Positions 44,740 through 55,235 of a stretch of 62,000 nt of DNA are shown here, one piece after another. Each line of letters starts with the position of its first letter. Position 1 is the first letter of the stretch. This DNA is from Chrysomallon squamiferum (lineage: Eukaryota > Mollusca > Gastropoda > Neomphalida > Peltospiridae), in NCBI GenBank assembly GCA_012295275.1, contig CM022671.1, forward strand, positions 18,306,956-18,368,955, in the 5' to 3' direction. Below the pieces are notes generated by a model. The model had not been told where the DNA came from and ran no database searches. It worked only from the letters and a program-made list of their open reading frames with translations. Made by a program: the position numbers and the translations under genes.

Positions 44740-45260
44740 TCACCGGCTTTGTGATGGTATTTTCTATACGAAATACAAACACGTCATTTTTGACAGGCTT
44801 GTCCAAACTCTCTCCTCTCCATTGTCGACCATCTTTGTTGGCAACCTTGGCCGATCCTATCTACCAAGACGTTCCGAGCACACAAAGAAAGGAAATTCGG
44901 TGGAAATGATTTAAGAATCTATCTGCCTCAATCAGGCCATCCAATTTTACGCTACTGTGCTTAATATGAGCAGAATTTTCCACAGTACTTAACTTAATTA
45001 GAACTGTACATTGGAAAGCAGTATTTTGACACCGCCAATTAAATCGATTGGTCAGCGGTCAAGTAAAATATCGGTCTTTTGATTGTTATTGCAATACAGC
45101 GTAACATTTCCACTTGAAGGAAAATGGTAAATTTTTCTAAGTAAAACTAACAAGTCGATCGTAATGAGAAATGGATTCTGAACCCGCTAGTTCATGTTTC
45201 ACTGTCGTCTGCTGACTGCGGTTAAGATGTTGCGTGACCAATACATCAATTTCTACACCA
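44740..45260. promoter_or_regulatory. Candidate conserved noncoding element
   Basis: Complex stretch bounded by microsatellites. TTTTTGACAGGCTTG near 44788 has a MEIS/TGIF-type TGACAG core. TTAACTTAATTAG near 44990 and CCAATTAAATCGATTGG near 45035 carry homeodomain cores with CCAAT and its complement. Enhancer-like, unproven. Confidence 0.3.
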
Positions 45261-45437
45261 ATTTCCTTCTCGTCAGTAAAATAAAGATTTAATATGTATC
45301 CGTGTATGTGTGTGAGGGCATCAGTCTTAACGTGTGTTTGTCTCGTTTTTTTTTTTAATACATATATGTCTGTCTCCATAGATTTATCTATTTATTGTTT
45401 ATTTGTGCATATGTATCTTCATATACCACAAACAGAC

Positions 45438-45457
45438 GCGTGCGTGTGTGTGTGTGT

Positions 45458-45494
<37 letters not shown>

Positions 45495-45545
45495 TGTGTG
45501 TGTGTGTGTGTGTCTGTGTGTGTGTGTGTGTGTGTGTCTGTGTGT
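45438..45545. repeat. (TG)n/(TCTG)n microsatellite
   Basis: TG tract with five regularly spaced TCTG interruptions. Open frames of Cys/Val or Thr/His are artefacts. Confidence 0.97.
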
Positions 45546-45602
45546 ATACAGATACAGTGAAAGAGAGCGAGATAGGTATGTTTTTTTTAAACCATCTAAA
45601 GT

Positions 45603-45638
<36 letters not shown>

Positions 45639-45906
45639 TATATATACTGAAACAAACATAGGGAGAATATATACCATACCATATTAAAAACATAATTTTT
45701 TCCATCTTATTTTTTTTTTTTTTTTTTTTTTTTTAATCCAGCTAAAGTACTTTTCTACGCAAAACCGAGGAGAGAGTAAAATGATAAAAATATATCTTTA
45801 TATATTTTTTTTTCTTCTTTCTTTTTTTGTTCATTTCAGGCCACACCTTCCTGCCCACGATAAAATCTGCTTGTCATCACGAGTGTTTTCCTAACAGACT
45901 CGAACA
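45546..45906 (+). repeat. Unrecognised interspersed repeat, copy 1
   Basis: Begins TACAGATACAGTGAAAGAGA and later has a long T-run followed by CCAGCTAAAGTAC, TTTCTACGCAAAA and a CGAGGAG...AGTAAAATGATAAA stretch. It ends in TTCAG followed by CCACACCTTCC, CCCACGATAAAATCTGC and TTGTCATCACG. Every piece recurs in the same order at 47112-47488, with different microsatellites filling the gaps ((CA)n here, (TCTA)n and (TA)n there). Orientation is arbitrary. No TIRs or coding region recognised. Confidence 0.8.
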
Positions 45907-46085
45907 TATTGTAAGAAAATGAACACCTATTTTTATTATTTCTGATACAGGTAATATCTTTCACATTTTTATCATCTACAGTGATTACTTCAGCCAGGTG
46001 GGCTGATTTGTGAAGAAAATGAAGCGATTTGCTATGAGACAAGGCTGAGATTTAGAAAAAATATATATTCTTGTAGGTGGTGTCG
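45907..46085. other. Unique sequence
   Basis: May be the continuation of the interspersed repeat beyond the part shared with copy 2. Not recognised. Confidence 0.35.
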
Positions 46086-46094
46086 TTCTTTATG

Positions 46095-46440
46095 TTGTTG
46101 TTGTTGTTGTTGCTGTTTCTGTTTTATTATTATTATTACTTTTATTATTATTATTGTTGTTGTTGTTGCTGTTGCTGTTTTATTTTATTATTATTATTAT
46201 TATTACTTTTATTATTATTATTGTTGTTGTTGTTGTTGCTGCTGATATTATAATTGTTATTATTATTACTATAGCAATCTTGCATTATAATTGTTATTAA
46301 AATTAGTATGTTTTTATTATTCTTCTTCTTTTTATAATCATGATGATGATAATGATGATGATGATTATTATTATTATTATTATTATTATTACTGTTGTTG
46401 TTGTTGTTGTAGTTGTTGTTGTTGTTGTTGATACCGCCAT
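46095..46440. repeat. (TTA)n/(TTG)n/(GAT)n triplet region
   Basis: TTATTATTATTACTTTTATT followed by TTG and CTG triplets occurs twice (about 46123 and 46191), a local duplication inside the triplet tract. GAT triplets near 46340. Asn/Gln/His frames are artefacts. Confidence 0.93.
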
Positions 46441-46972
46441 TGCTATCGTTATGTAGGTTCTTGTTTTTCAACATTCGGCTACTTATATTCAATCGCTCAG
46501 TTTCACATTTTCGTTCCCTTGTTTTCTCTGTGAATCTCTCAACGTGCCGCTTACTTCGTCAGTGTGTCTGTCGGTCTTTGTGATGGATGGACGGATAAAC
46601 CACGGATTTATGAATATGCGACTTATATATGAATGGACGCACTGACAGATGGATCAGTAGACACAAGGATGGATGGATGAACAAGCATATAAATAAACAG
46701 GATTTCTTCAAATCTCACCATTCAGAACTTTTTGTAATATATCTTGCTTGCGAGATTGAAAATTATACGACTGATCGATTCGACTGCTTGGCTATTGCGC
46801 ACTTTTTAATTCAAACGAAAGATAAATCGATTATTAAATTCACCAACATGATCTCAGCATAAAATGACCATTTATCAAGTGTGTGTTTTTTTTACTTCTT
46901 CCTTTCTGTTTTCTATTTGTGGAATCTTTGAATAACTGAGCTTTTTTTCATATTGGAATCTGTGTCGTTCTG

Positions 46973-46975
<3 letters not shown>
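46441..46975. other. Unique sequence with GGAT-like repeats
   Basis: 46580-46690 carries degenerate GATG/GGAT units. The 77-codon plus frame is not convincing. Confidence 0.4.

Positions 46976-46978
<3 letters not shown>

Positions 46979-47027
<49 letters not shown>
46979..47027 (+). repeat. (CT)n microsatellite
   Basis: Pure CT tract of about 48 bases. Confidence 0.97.
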
Positions 47028-47028
<1 letters not shown>

Positions 47029-47111
47029 AATATATATGAAGAAAACGGTATCATTAAATAAACATTATAACAAAAATATTAACATCAATATTTCATACAG
47101 ATTTATTTTTA

Positions 47112-47187
47112 TACAGATACAGTGAAAGAGAGAGATAGATAGGAATGTACATGATACTATGAGAAAAGTCTTTTTTTAAACCATTTA

Positions 47188-47230
<43 letters not shown>

Positions 47231-47488
47231 ATATATATATATATATATATTTTATAGTGAAAAAAAGAAAGGGAGGATACGATAACCAATTTTTTTTTTT
47301 TTTTTTTTTTTAAACCAGCTAAAGTACATTTCTACGCAAAATCGAGGAGTGAGTAAAATGATAAATATATATATATATATTTTATTTTATTATTATTATT
47401 ATTATTATTTTTTTATTAATTTCAGTCCACACCTTCCTTCCCACGATAAAATCTGCTTGTCATCACGTGTGTTTTCTTGCAGTTCGAA
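47112..47488 (+). repeat. Unrecognised interspersed repeat, copy 2
   Basis: Same motif order as 45546-45906, about 1.57 kb downstream in the same orientation. Both copies hold a TTTCAG|NCCACACC junction (CAG ends at 45839 and 47425). The 17 codons after it (PHLPAHDKICLSSRVFS, Ser for Ala in copy 2) are open in both copies, with one synonymous CGA/CGT difference. This could be a duplicated exon-like segment or just repeat DNA. Copy 2 ends within about 20 bases of the MITE at 47509. Confidence 0.8.
47190..47252. repeat. (TCTA)n then (TA)n inside copy 2
   Basis: About ten TCTA units followed by (TA)n. Confidence 0.95.
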
Positions 47489-47508
47489 TGCTGTGTATAT
47501 GCGTAATA

Positions 47509-47844
47509 CAGGTACCGGACCAATTATCCGGACTCCTTGGGGCCTGAGGCATTCCGGATTTCTGGATTTTCCGGCTTTCTGGTACCAAGGCATCTAAACA
47601 CGTAAATAATTAGGCACAAACATTTTAAAATTAAACCTAAAGAAAATTGACGATACACAACTGTGGCGACTCGACACGTAAACAATGCGGCGAGTGAATG
47701 AACGCCACGCAGCTTAAAAGAGTAGTTCCGGTCTGATGAGGACAACACCCATGCGCGCGAACTATGAAAATGGGGTCTAGAAAATAATTCCGGTTTTCTG
47801 GTCTTTCCGGATTTCAGGACGCCGGATAATTGGTCCAGTACCTG
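47509..47844. mobile_element. 336-bp MITE, Tc1/mariner-pogo type, TA target duplication
   Basis: The left end reads CAGGTACCGGACCAATTATC and the right end, reversed, reads CAGGTACTGGACCAATTATC. These are terminal inverted repeats with one mismatch in the first 20 bases, and similarity continues through CCGGA, TCCGGATTT and CCGG.TTTCTGG to about 70 bases. TA flanks both ends (47507-47508 and 47845-47846). The interior (about 47590-47780) has no transposase-like frame. CAG ends plus TA duplication fit pogo/Tigger-like elements. The family name is unknown. Confidence 0.88.
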
Positions 47845-47924
47845 TACTGATATTAAATATGTTAGATTTAATTTTTGAAGTTATTTGTTTATAATGACAC
47901 AGAGCTAAAGAGAATGTACGTACA

Positions 47925-48114
47925 TACATACATATACACGTACGTACGTACATAAATATATACACACATACATGTTTGCAATCATTCATAAATACATACA
48001 TACATATATAAATATATATACACACATATATATATATATGCAATCATTCATAAATACATAAAACCATACATATATACAAACATACATACATACATATATA
48101 CATACATACATACA

Positions 48115-48146
<32 letters not shown>

Positions 48147-48200
48147 CATACATATTACATACATAAATACATACATAAATACATACATATACACATTATT
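47925..48200. repeat. (CATA)n/(TACG)n microsatellite
   Basis: CATA and ACGT units, with pure CATA at about 48080-48140. GCAATCATTCATAAATACAT occurs twice (47978, 48039), a 61-base duplication inside the tract. Confidence 0.95.
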
Positions 48201-49445
48201 AAAAATATAATTTTACATACCAACCACACTCTTCTTCCACAAAGTATCTTTAAAAATAATTTATGTCTTACGCTGCAATGGGTTATAATCGACACATCTT
48301 CTCGGTTAATAACACAAAATATCTCTTAAGTTTTTGTGTTTTTTTTTCTTCAAAATAACCATTAAGCATTAATGTAATCACCATTAACAAAATGATTATT
48401 TTACATCAGTGCAACCATTATTAAGAAAAATTAATACTGGTGTGAGACCCGCATGGCTATTTATCTTTCTTGTTTGGGATTATTTTCGTTTTAAAATATA
48501 AAATGTACACGATCTTCAAACACGGCAGTTTCATCGATTTGAAATTGTTCCACGTGGTGATATTTCACTGCACGGGCTCTCGTCACGAACCGTAAAGTAC
48601 CAGCGTGAGTCCCCATTAAAACGCGTATTAGTAACAGTCGTTAATAAATACGGTTTTCTTATTTTTATGTTTTAAGATATAAAGTTTTACGTCAAGTATA
48701 AAGATATGTTGGTCGTTCCAGTAAGCATCGAGCATCATAAACGTACCTTCTCTAATAATAATAATGAGGACGTTGACCAAGTTTTCAGTTTCGTCTGATA
48801 ATGCATTTGTTTTTTTTTTTTTTTTAAAAGATTGTTCTTGTATAGTTAAATGAATAAATAAGACAAACATCAGTGAGACGGACATCTTAGCAGATAAATT
48901 AAAATAAACAAATTTAAAAATAAATTAAATAGATAATCCAAGAAATAAAAACGACTATTATCTATTGTTACCTTTAAGAAAAGTCTTTTATACAAACAAG
49001 ATGTTAAGAATATGCTGACGATCAAATAAAACAGGCGTGCTGCAACATTTCAAAACTTTCCTTACTTTCTATCTTGCGAAAACAGACAACAGCCAATCTG
49101 GATAAAATTCTCTAAATTTTATATAACTGCAATATTTTGTATCAACCGTACAGGCAAAACCGGCTTGAAAATTTCCGCACTTATCGTTTCCCTGAAACAT
49201 ATATCAAAGCATTTCTTTTTCTGTTGAAATTAATATTCCTCTTAGACTTATCTTACCTGTCTCCTGTATGATTTTTAAACCAAATTAACGAATGTAACCG
49301 GTTATATCTAAACCTTTGGAAAAATTCTTTAAATTGCGGTAATCTGATTAAATAAATATATTTCATGTCGGAGCGTCACGACATTTTTAAAGACCAGTGA
49401 ACTCTTTTCAAAATGATATGGTAATAAATTCCCGACATCTTCCAT
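48201..49445. other. Unique spacer
   Basis: About 1.2 kb of A+T-rich unique DNA. 48510-48640 is GC-richer, with CCACGTGG near 48550 (a CACGTG E-box). No gene recognised. Confidence 0.4.
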
Positions 49446-49451
49446 ACGAAT

Positions 49452-50695
49452 GTAATATTTCCTCCGACAGTTAATATTAAATATCTGAAGTATTTCTGTT
49501 GGTGATTTAGCCTGTTGTATAATTCTGTTAAATATTTAGAGTAATAATTATATTAAACATTTATTCACCGTACGTTTTGTTAACGATTTAGTCGATGTAA
49601 TAATTCTGTTAAACATTTAGTCTGTGTAACAGTTCTATTAAATATTTATCTATTTGGTATATTTCGATTAATGATTTAGTCACCGTAATATTTATGTTAA
49701 AGACTGAACTATCTGTTATAGTTCTGTTAAAGATTTATTTTAAAAAATTGTTTGTGTAATATTTCTATTGAAGTGTTGGTGAAATCGAGTTTTTATAGTC
49801 AACTGGACATTTTAAAAATACCATTTAAGTAATTTTAAAAGGATCTATTAAAGTATAAATTATACGTGTATTGTCACAAGAGATACTGCCACACAGAACG
49901 CATCTTTCTGCTTGAAATGTTTCATTTGAAACATTTATATTTAAGGCTTTGGTTATTTGAAATATTTTTCTTATTAAACTTTTAATCGTATGGGACATTT
50001 CTACTGAAAGAGTATCCATTTTATAGAATTCGTTGTTATTTCAAATATTTCTGCTAAAGTTTTAGTCATTTTGGAATAAATCTTATTCATCAGAAAAACT
50101 GTTATTGAAGCCTCATTCATTTGAAATATTTCTTGAAGACGTAGTTATCAGAAATCTTTCTTGGAGGTTTTAGGCATTTTGATTATTTCTATTGAAGCCT
50201 TAGTCATCTGAAATATTTCTATAGAAATGTTAGTCATTTAAAATATTTCTTCCGAAGATCTTAATCATTTGAAATTTTTCTGTGGAAGACTTTACCATTT
50301 GAAATATTTCTAAAGAAGACATTAATCATTTGAAATATTTCTATAGAAGACTTAATCATTTGAAATATTTCTGTTGAAGATGTAGTCATTCGAAATATTT
50401 CTAAAGAAGTTTTATTCATTTCGAATATTTTTGCTGAATTCGTAATCATTTAGAATAAAAAAATGTAGAAGTTTTAATCATTAGAAATATTTCTAAAGAA
50501 ATCTTAGTCTTTTGAAAATATTTCTGAGTGGTCTTAGTCATTTCAAAAATTTCTATAGAAGTCTTAGTCGTTTGAAATATTTCTAAAGAAGTCTTAGGCG
50601 TTTAAGATATTTCTAAAGAAGTTGTAGCCATTTTGCAATATTTCTGCTGAAGTTGTAGCCATTTTGCAATATTTCTGCTGAAGTTACTAGATGTT
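49452..50695 (+). repeat. Drifting 28-30-bp tandem array, ~40 copies
   Basis: In the first third the unit is close to TTCTGTTAAACATTTAGTC with 27-31-base steps (49524, 49550, 49577, 49604, 49633, 49662, 49691, 49722). After 49760 it becomes GAAATATTTCT, then AAAGAAGTCTTAGTCATTT, with 30-31-base steps (50301, 50332, 50362, 50392, 50423). The cores TTTCTGTT.AAG and TTAGTC are common to both parts, so one array has gradually changed its consensus. The minus frame at 50261-50449 shows a ten-residue EIFQM-type repetition caused by the 30-base period. Confidence 0.85.
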
Positions 50696-51280
50696 AGAGA
50701 TGTTACAAATGACAAAACACTGCCTTAATTGACACTGACTGGAAATCAGTTGAAATGTCCGCTGAATTTAAACACAAAATCATTTTAAGGATTATGCTGA
50801 AAATTCCACGAGATAAGAATGTCGTAAAACGATATCGCAGTGATTTATACGTAAACGTAAAACCATTAAAAATCATCGCTTTTAAAAAACCGATATACGA
50901 AGAAGATGTCTGATAACGCAAGACAAACAGAACTGATACGTTACGATTGCGGTAAGACAAACGTAACTGTTACGTTACGTTAGAGAATAGCAGAAGAAAC
51001 AAAGACTTATGAATTCAGTTCATTGAACCGACTGAACAAGGGTGCTTGTAGATGAAATGTTTTCTTTTGCATATAAAAACACACTTAAGATTAGATCCCT
51101 TTCTCAGTAGAAAGGCTGCATTAATAACGTTTATGAATTATATTTATTAGCTGCTTCAGTGGAGTGTTTATGTGTTTGTTTGTTGGGTTTCGTGTTTTAT
51201 CTGTTTTCTCATTTATCGCAGCTAATGTACTGTTTAAATATATTTAGAATAATCGACACTTGTAGTAAAAATGTATGTGT
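50696..51280. other. Unique sequence
   Basis: GTTACGTTACG-type short palindromes near 50965. No gene recognised. Confidence 0.4.
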
Positions 51281-51430
51281 ATGTGTGCACGTGCACATTT
51301 ATGTATGTGTGTTAATGTGTATGTGTGTGTGTATGTAGGTGTGTGTGTGTATGTGTATGTGTGCACGTGCACGTGCACATTTATGTATGTGTGTTAATGT
51401 GTATGTGTGTGTGTATGTGTCTGTGTGTGG
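51271..51430 (+). repeat. (TG)n region with 82-bp tandem duplication
   Basis: GTGCACGTGCACATTTATG begins at 51285 and again at 51367, and about 50 bases after it match. Between them lies TG-rich DNA. The CACGTG E-box palindrome is repeated in both copies. Confidence 0.85.
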
Positions 51431-51770
51431 GTGGGTGGATTAAAGATATGTGATGTCATAAAATAAATTCATACATATTTTTTTTTGGTTGGATTATTAG
51501 ACTGCAAAATTTTATTTCTTTCTTTCTCATTTTCAAGAACATTTACATTTACACATACGAGTAAACAATGAAACATTTTGTGAATATTCCTTAGCAAACA
51601 CAGAACAAAAAAGCGAAAAAGTAAAAACATTTATGTCATGAAATAAAGATTTCTGTTTCTATGTTTATTTATTTTTTGTTTTAATTCAACTTTCATACTA
51701 TTTTCATTCCTTTTATGTTTATTTTATTTTCATTTTCAGTTTTGTTTTTTTTTCACGTAATTTGAATTTT
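51431..51770. other. A+T-rich spacer
   Basis: No gene recognised. Confidence 0.4.
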
Positions 51771-51779
51771 TAATTTTTT

Positions 51780-51812
<33 letters not shown>

Positions 51813-51835
51813 CTTCTTCTTTTTCTTTTTTTATT
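51771..51835. repeat. Poly-T/CTT tract
   Basis: T-runs with CTT triplets. Confidence 0.9.
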
Positions 51836-51869
51836 GTCGCAGAGAATTGGACTGTGATAATCTTCCCAG

Positions 51870-51885
51870 TCGCCTGTCTGTCGCC

Positions 51886-51916
<31 letters not shown>

Positions 51917-51917
51917 G

Positions 51918-51980
<63 letters not shown>

Positions 51981-52025
51981 CTCTCTCTCTATCTTTCTGT
52001 CTGTTTGTCTGTCTGTCTGTCTAAT
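51870..52025. repeat. (TCTG)n/(TCTA)n/(TA)n/(TG)n microsatellite
   Basis: TCTG units, TCTA units, short (TA)n and (TG)n, CT, then TCTG again. Leu/Ser/Cys frame is an artefact. Confidence 0.95.
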
Positions 52026-52675
52026 TATAGATTTACTTTTCATCTATCTTTCCTTCCATTCATCTATCATAGCATTAATCTTTTCTTTCTTTTTTCTATA
52101 TTTTTATCTTCATTTTTCTTTTCTTATTTCACTTCACATAAAACTTAACCAGAATTCTCCAGCAGCCAATATGTCCTTATTAAGACTTATCCCAGCGTAC
52201 CAATCACGTGAAACTAAAAGACAGACAGAGATATTTAGTTTTTAAAAAAAAAAAAAAAAAAAAAACTCATCTAACTATTGTCCAAATGGAGAACAGTCAT
52301 CTCATTTCGTTTCTAGAAGTACAAAAATAAGTTTAACTTATTTCCTACAATTGGATTGCGCCGTGTATGGTAAGATTTCGACTGATCGATGGCTCCAAAG
52401 ATAAACGAGCAAAGCAAACGTCTTTCGATGGTTACTATGACAACAAAATCAAATAATGTTTAATGATTTCTTCCAGTTGCTGGTAATGCGTTATTTGCCC
52501 CTACTTGGTGCTATTTTTCCGGAACCGAATCACTTTCACTAAGTGCTACAGTCACATTTCCGTGTTCATGCAGCTTAAAGATGAATTCCTACTTAAAAAT
52601 ATTTTTGTTAGAGTTACTTTGTTTTCGTCAGTTAAAGTGGTTATAAACACGAGAATAAGTTATTAATTTTCATAA
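52026..52675. other. Unique sequence with poly-A tract
   Basis: A-run of about 23 bases near 52243-52265. 52330-52600 is complex, slightly GC-richer DNA without a recognised gene. Confidence 0.35.
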
Positions 52676-52825
52676 CTGTTTAAAAAAGATAACAACAACA
52701 ACAACAACAATAATGACATGCTAATAACAATAATAATAGCACAACAACAACAACAACAATAACGTTAGTAATAATCATAAAGCAGTAACCATAACTTCAA
52801 TAATAATAATGATGATAATGATTTC
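52676..52825. repeat. AAC/AAT triplet-rich stretch
   Basis: Short ACA and AAT runs separated by a few unique bases. Confidence 0.75.
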
Positions 52826-53055
52826 GTATTTGAGATAACTAAAATTTCAGATCGAAAAATGTGATTTACTTAGTTAGATGGTTACACAAAGCATTAGGTT
52901 TTATTTCTGCGCACACACAAATCTATTACAGACAGGATTTGGGTCGATTGCCGGATCGAAGTATTGATAAAACGTCTTATTTCGCTACATTTTCTTCAAT
53001 TAAAGTCAAATCGTTTACTGCTTTACGTTACTTATTCGTCATCATTTTAGTCTTC
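52826..53055. other. Complex sequence, possible element
   Basis: A plus frame (52861-53271) is mixed in its first 60 codons and then runs into T-rich DNA. No recognised domain. Confidence 0.25.
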
Positions 53056-53400
53056 ATCTTCTTCTTTTTTTTCTTCTTTCTTCTTCTTCTTCTTTTTTCT
53101 TCTTTCTTTTTCTTTTTTCGCTTCTTCTTTTTCTTCTTCCTCCTCTATTTTCTTCTTCTTTTTCTTTTTTTTTTTTTTTTTTTCCTTGTCTTTTCTTTAT
53201 CTCATTTACTCATCTTTTCTTTCTTTTTCGTATTTTTATTTATTCTTTTATTTTTCGTATTTACTTTTTAAACCTTTTCTTTCGTTTTCTTTTTTTGATC
53301 TTTTCTTTTTTGTAATTAATTTTTAAATATCTTTTTACTTCTTTTTTTTAAATTGTTTATTTTCTTTCTTTCTTTTTCTCCATTTCCATTTTTTATATTC
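53056..53400. repeat. CTT/T-rich low-complexity region
   Basis: TTC, CTTT and T-runs over 340 bases. Poly-Phe/Leu frame is an artefact. Confidence 0.9.
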
Positions 53401-53419
53401 TTTCGTTCTTTATGTCTAT

Positions 53420-53640
53420 CTTTTTTCTTTCTTTCACTCATTCATTATACCTATCTGTTTTTCTTTCTTTCTTTCACTCAATCTTTACACCTATCTGTTT
53501 TCCTTTCTTTCTTTCACTCAATCTTTACACCTATCTGTTTTTCTTTCTTTCTTTCACCCGTTCTTTATACCTATCTGTTTTTCTTTCTTTCTTTCGCTCA
53601 TTCTGTATAGCTATCAGTTTTTCTTTCTTTCATTAGTTTC
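53420..53640 (+). repeat. 40-bp tandem array, ~5.5 copies
   Basis: CTATCTGTTTTTCTTTCTTT starts at 53451, 53491, 53531, 53571 and 53611 (one C-for-T and one A-for-T variant), an exact 40-base step. TCACTCAATCTTTACAC-like sequence fills the rest. Because 40 leaves a remainder of one after division by three, successive copies rotate through all three frames, which explains the alternating SVFLSFF / PICFPFF patterns. Confidence 0.95.
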
Positions 53641-53885
53641 TCATTTTCTGTTTTTGTGATGAAGTGGATGTCTGTGTTATCGCTGAGTGTCAGAGTTGTG
53701 TACATTTTTGGTACCGTTAATCTCGTGTCTACTTCGTCAAATTTACTTACACTCAAAAATCTCTTCGACAGTTGTTTTGTTGTTGTTGTTGTTGTTGTTG
53801 CTGTGCGTCTGTCTGGTTTTTTTGAAACACAAACAGTGCAGTTTTTCCTAACAAACTCTAAAACAGATATCTGCTTTTTACAAAA
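53641..53885. other. Unique sequence with (GTT)n
   Basis: About nine GTT triplets at 53775-53802. A plus frame of mixed composition spans it without a recognised domain. Confidence 0.35.
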
Positions 53886-53889
53886 AACT

Positions 53890-54370
53890 AGTATTGCTGC
53901 TACTGTTACTGTTATGGCTGTCACACTGTTTTTACTACTACAACTACCACCACTACTATTACTACTACTACTAAAATTAAACTACTATTACCAGTACCAC
54001 TACCACTGCTACTACTACTACTTCTGTTAGTATTACAACTACTACGGCTACTGCTACGATTGTTACTACTATTTACAAGTGTACCACAAATACTACTACT
54101 CCTATCACTACTACTACTGCTGCTGCTATTGCTACTATTTCAGATCATACTATCGCAACTACTATTACTATTACTTCGACTGTCATTATTAGTATCATCA
54201 CATATTCTACTATTACTGTTACTTAATGGTGCTATTGCTACTATTACTTCTAGTAACGCCACACTTACCGTTAGAACTGCTTTTATTAGTAGTTCCAATG
54301 CCAGCACTAGTACTACAATAATTTCTTAATTTTACTATATCTACCAACACTACTAACATTTCTACTATTT
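53890..54370. repeat. CTA/ACT triplet-rich region
   Basis: Irregular ACT, GCT and ATT triplets with unique interruptions. Leu/Thr/Ser frames are artefacts. Confidence 0.85.
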
Positions 54371-54449
54371 AAGTCTTTATCTATCTATATATAAGTAATT
54401 TACAGCTATAAGAGAATGATTAGAAGAAGAAGAAACAGAAGAAGAAAAA

Positions 54450-54482
<33 letters not shown>

Positions 54483-54530
54483 AAGAAAAAAAAAGAGGAA
54501 GAAGAAGAAGATGAAAAAAAGAGTAAAAGT
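54371..54530. repeat. GAA-rich and poly-A tract
   Basis: GAAGAA stretches around a ~32-base A-run (54450-54480). Confidence 0.9.
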
Positions 54531-54830
54531 TCAAACTGATCTAAAGAAAAGCAAAGAGTAAGCAGTTTTATCGCTGGATTTCATATTACTTCGTCTACGG
54601 ACGTATAGATGGCTGACTGTGTGTTTTTACAATACAGTATTTAAAAAACCATCAACCATCGAATTCACTTAGAAGAGAGCAATCTCTTACCTGCTGCTGA
54701 AGATAAAAACCCTCAGAGAGAAATACAAATTCTTCACGACATGAGGTAAAATATATTTTTTTTTTATTTTATTTTATTTTATTTTATAATATATTTTTTT
54801 TAAACCACAGTTATCGCTAAAAATTATATA
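54531..54830. other. Unique sequence with (TTTTA)n
   Basis: TTTTA units at 54760-54785. No gene seen. Confidence 0.45.
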
Positions 54831-54995
54831 TCAGCCTGCCAATGGGTGTTTCCAACATGCATATGTAATTTATCTGATAACGTAGTTGTTATGACGTCAC
54901 TGCAGCCCGTTTCGGTCATGGGTGATAATTCAGGCTATGGTTTGCCCAAGGGCAGATAATTTCAAATAACTGAGTAATAAGCGAAAAACAAAAAA
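54831..54995. promoter_or_regulatory. Candidate regulatory element: CRE plus AP-2-type palindrome
   Basis: TGACGTCA at 54892-54899 and GCCCAAGGGC at 54944-54953 (an AP-2-type GCCNNNGGC palindrome). The surrounding 150 bases are complex DNA with ATGCATATGTAATTTATC. Plausible enhancer; unproven. Confidence 0.35.
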
Positions 54996-55054
54996 ACGGT
55001 TAAAGATCGAAGAGATTCTTCAGTAAATTTTTATTAACATTAACGCGTCTACTG

Positions 55055-55235
55055 CTTAAATACTCTACTACAGTTATTACTGTTATTTCACTGCTGTTAT
55101 TAATGCAGTTATTGATATTATCTGTACTACTGCTGCATCTGCAACTACTACTGCTACTATTAATACAACTACTACTAAAGTTATTACTAGTATTACTTCT
55201 AAGACTACCATCATCATTATTATTACTTCTTCAAC
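55055..55235. repeat. ACT/ATT/GCT triplet-rich region
   Basis: Similar in style to 53890-54370. Compositional frames on both strands. Confidence 0.85.

Noticed and set aside
49870-50450. Repeat protein with EIFQM motif on the minus strand
   Set aside because: The pattern follows from the 30-base unit; the frame breaks quickly outside 50261-50449.
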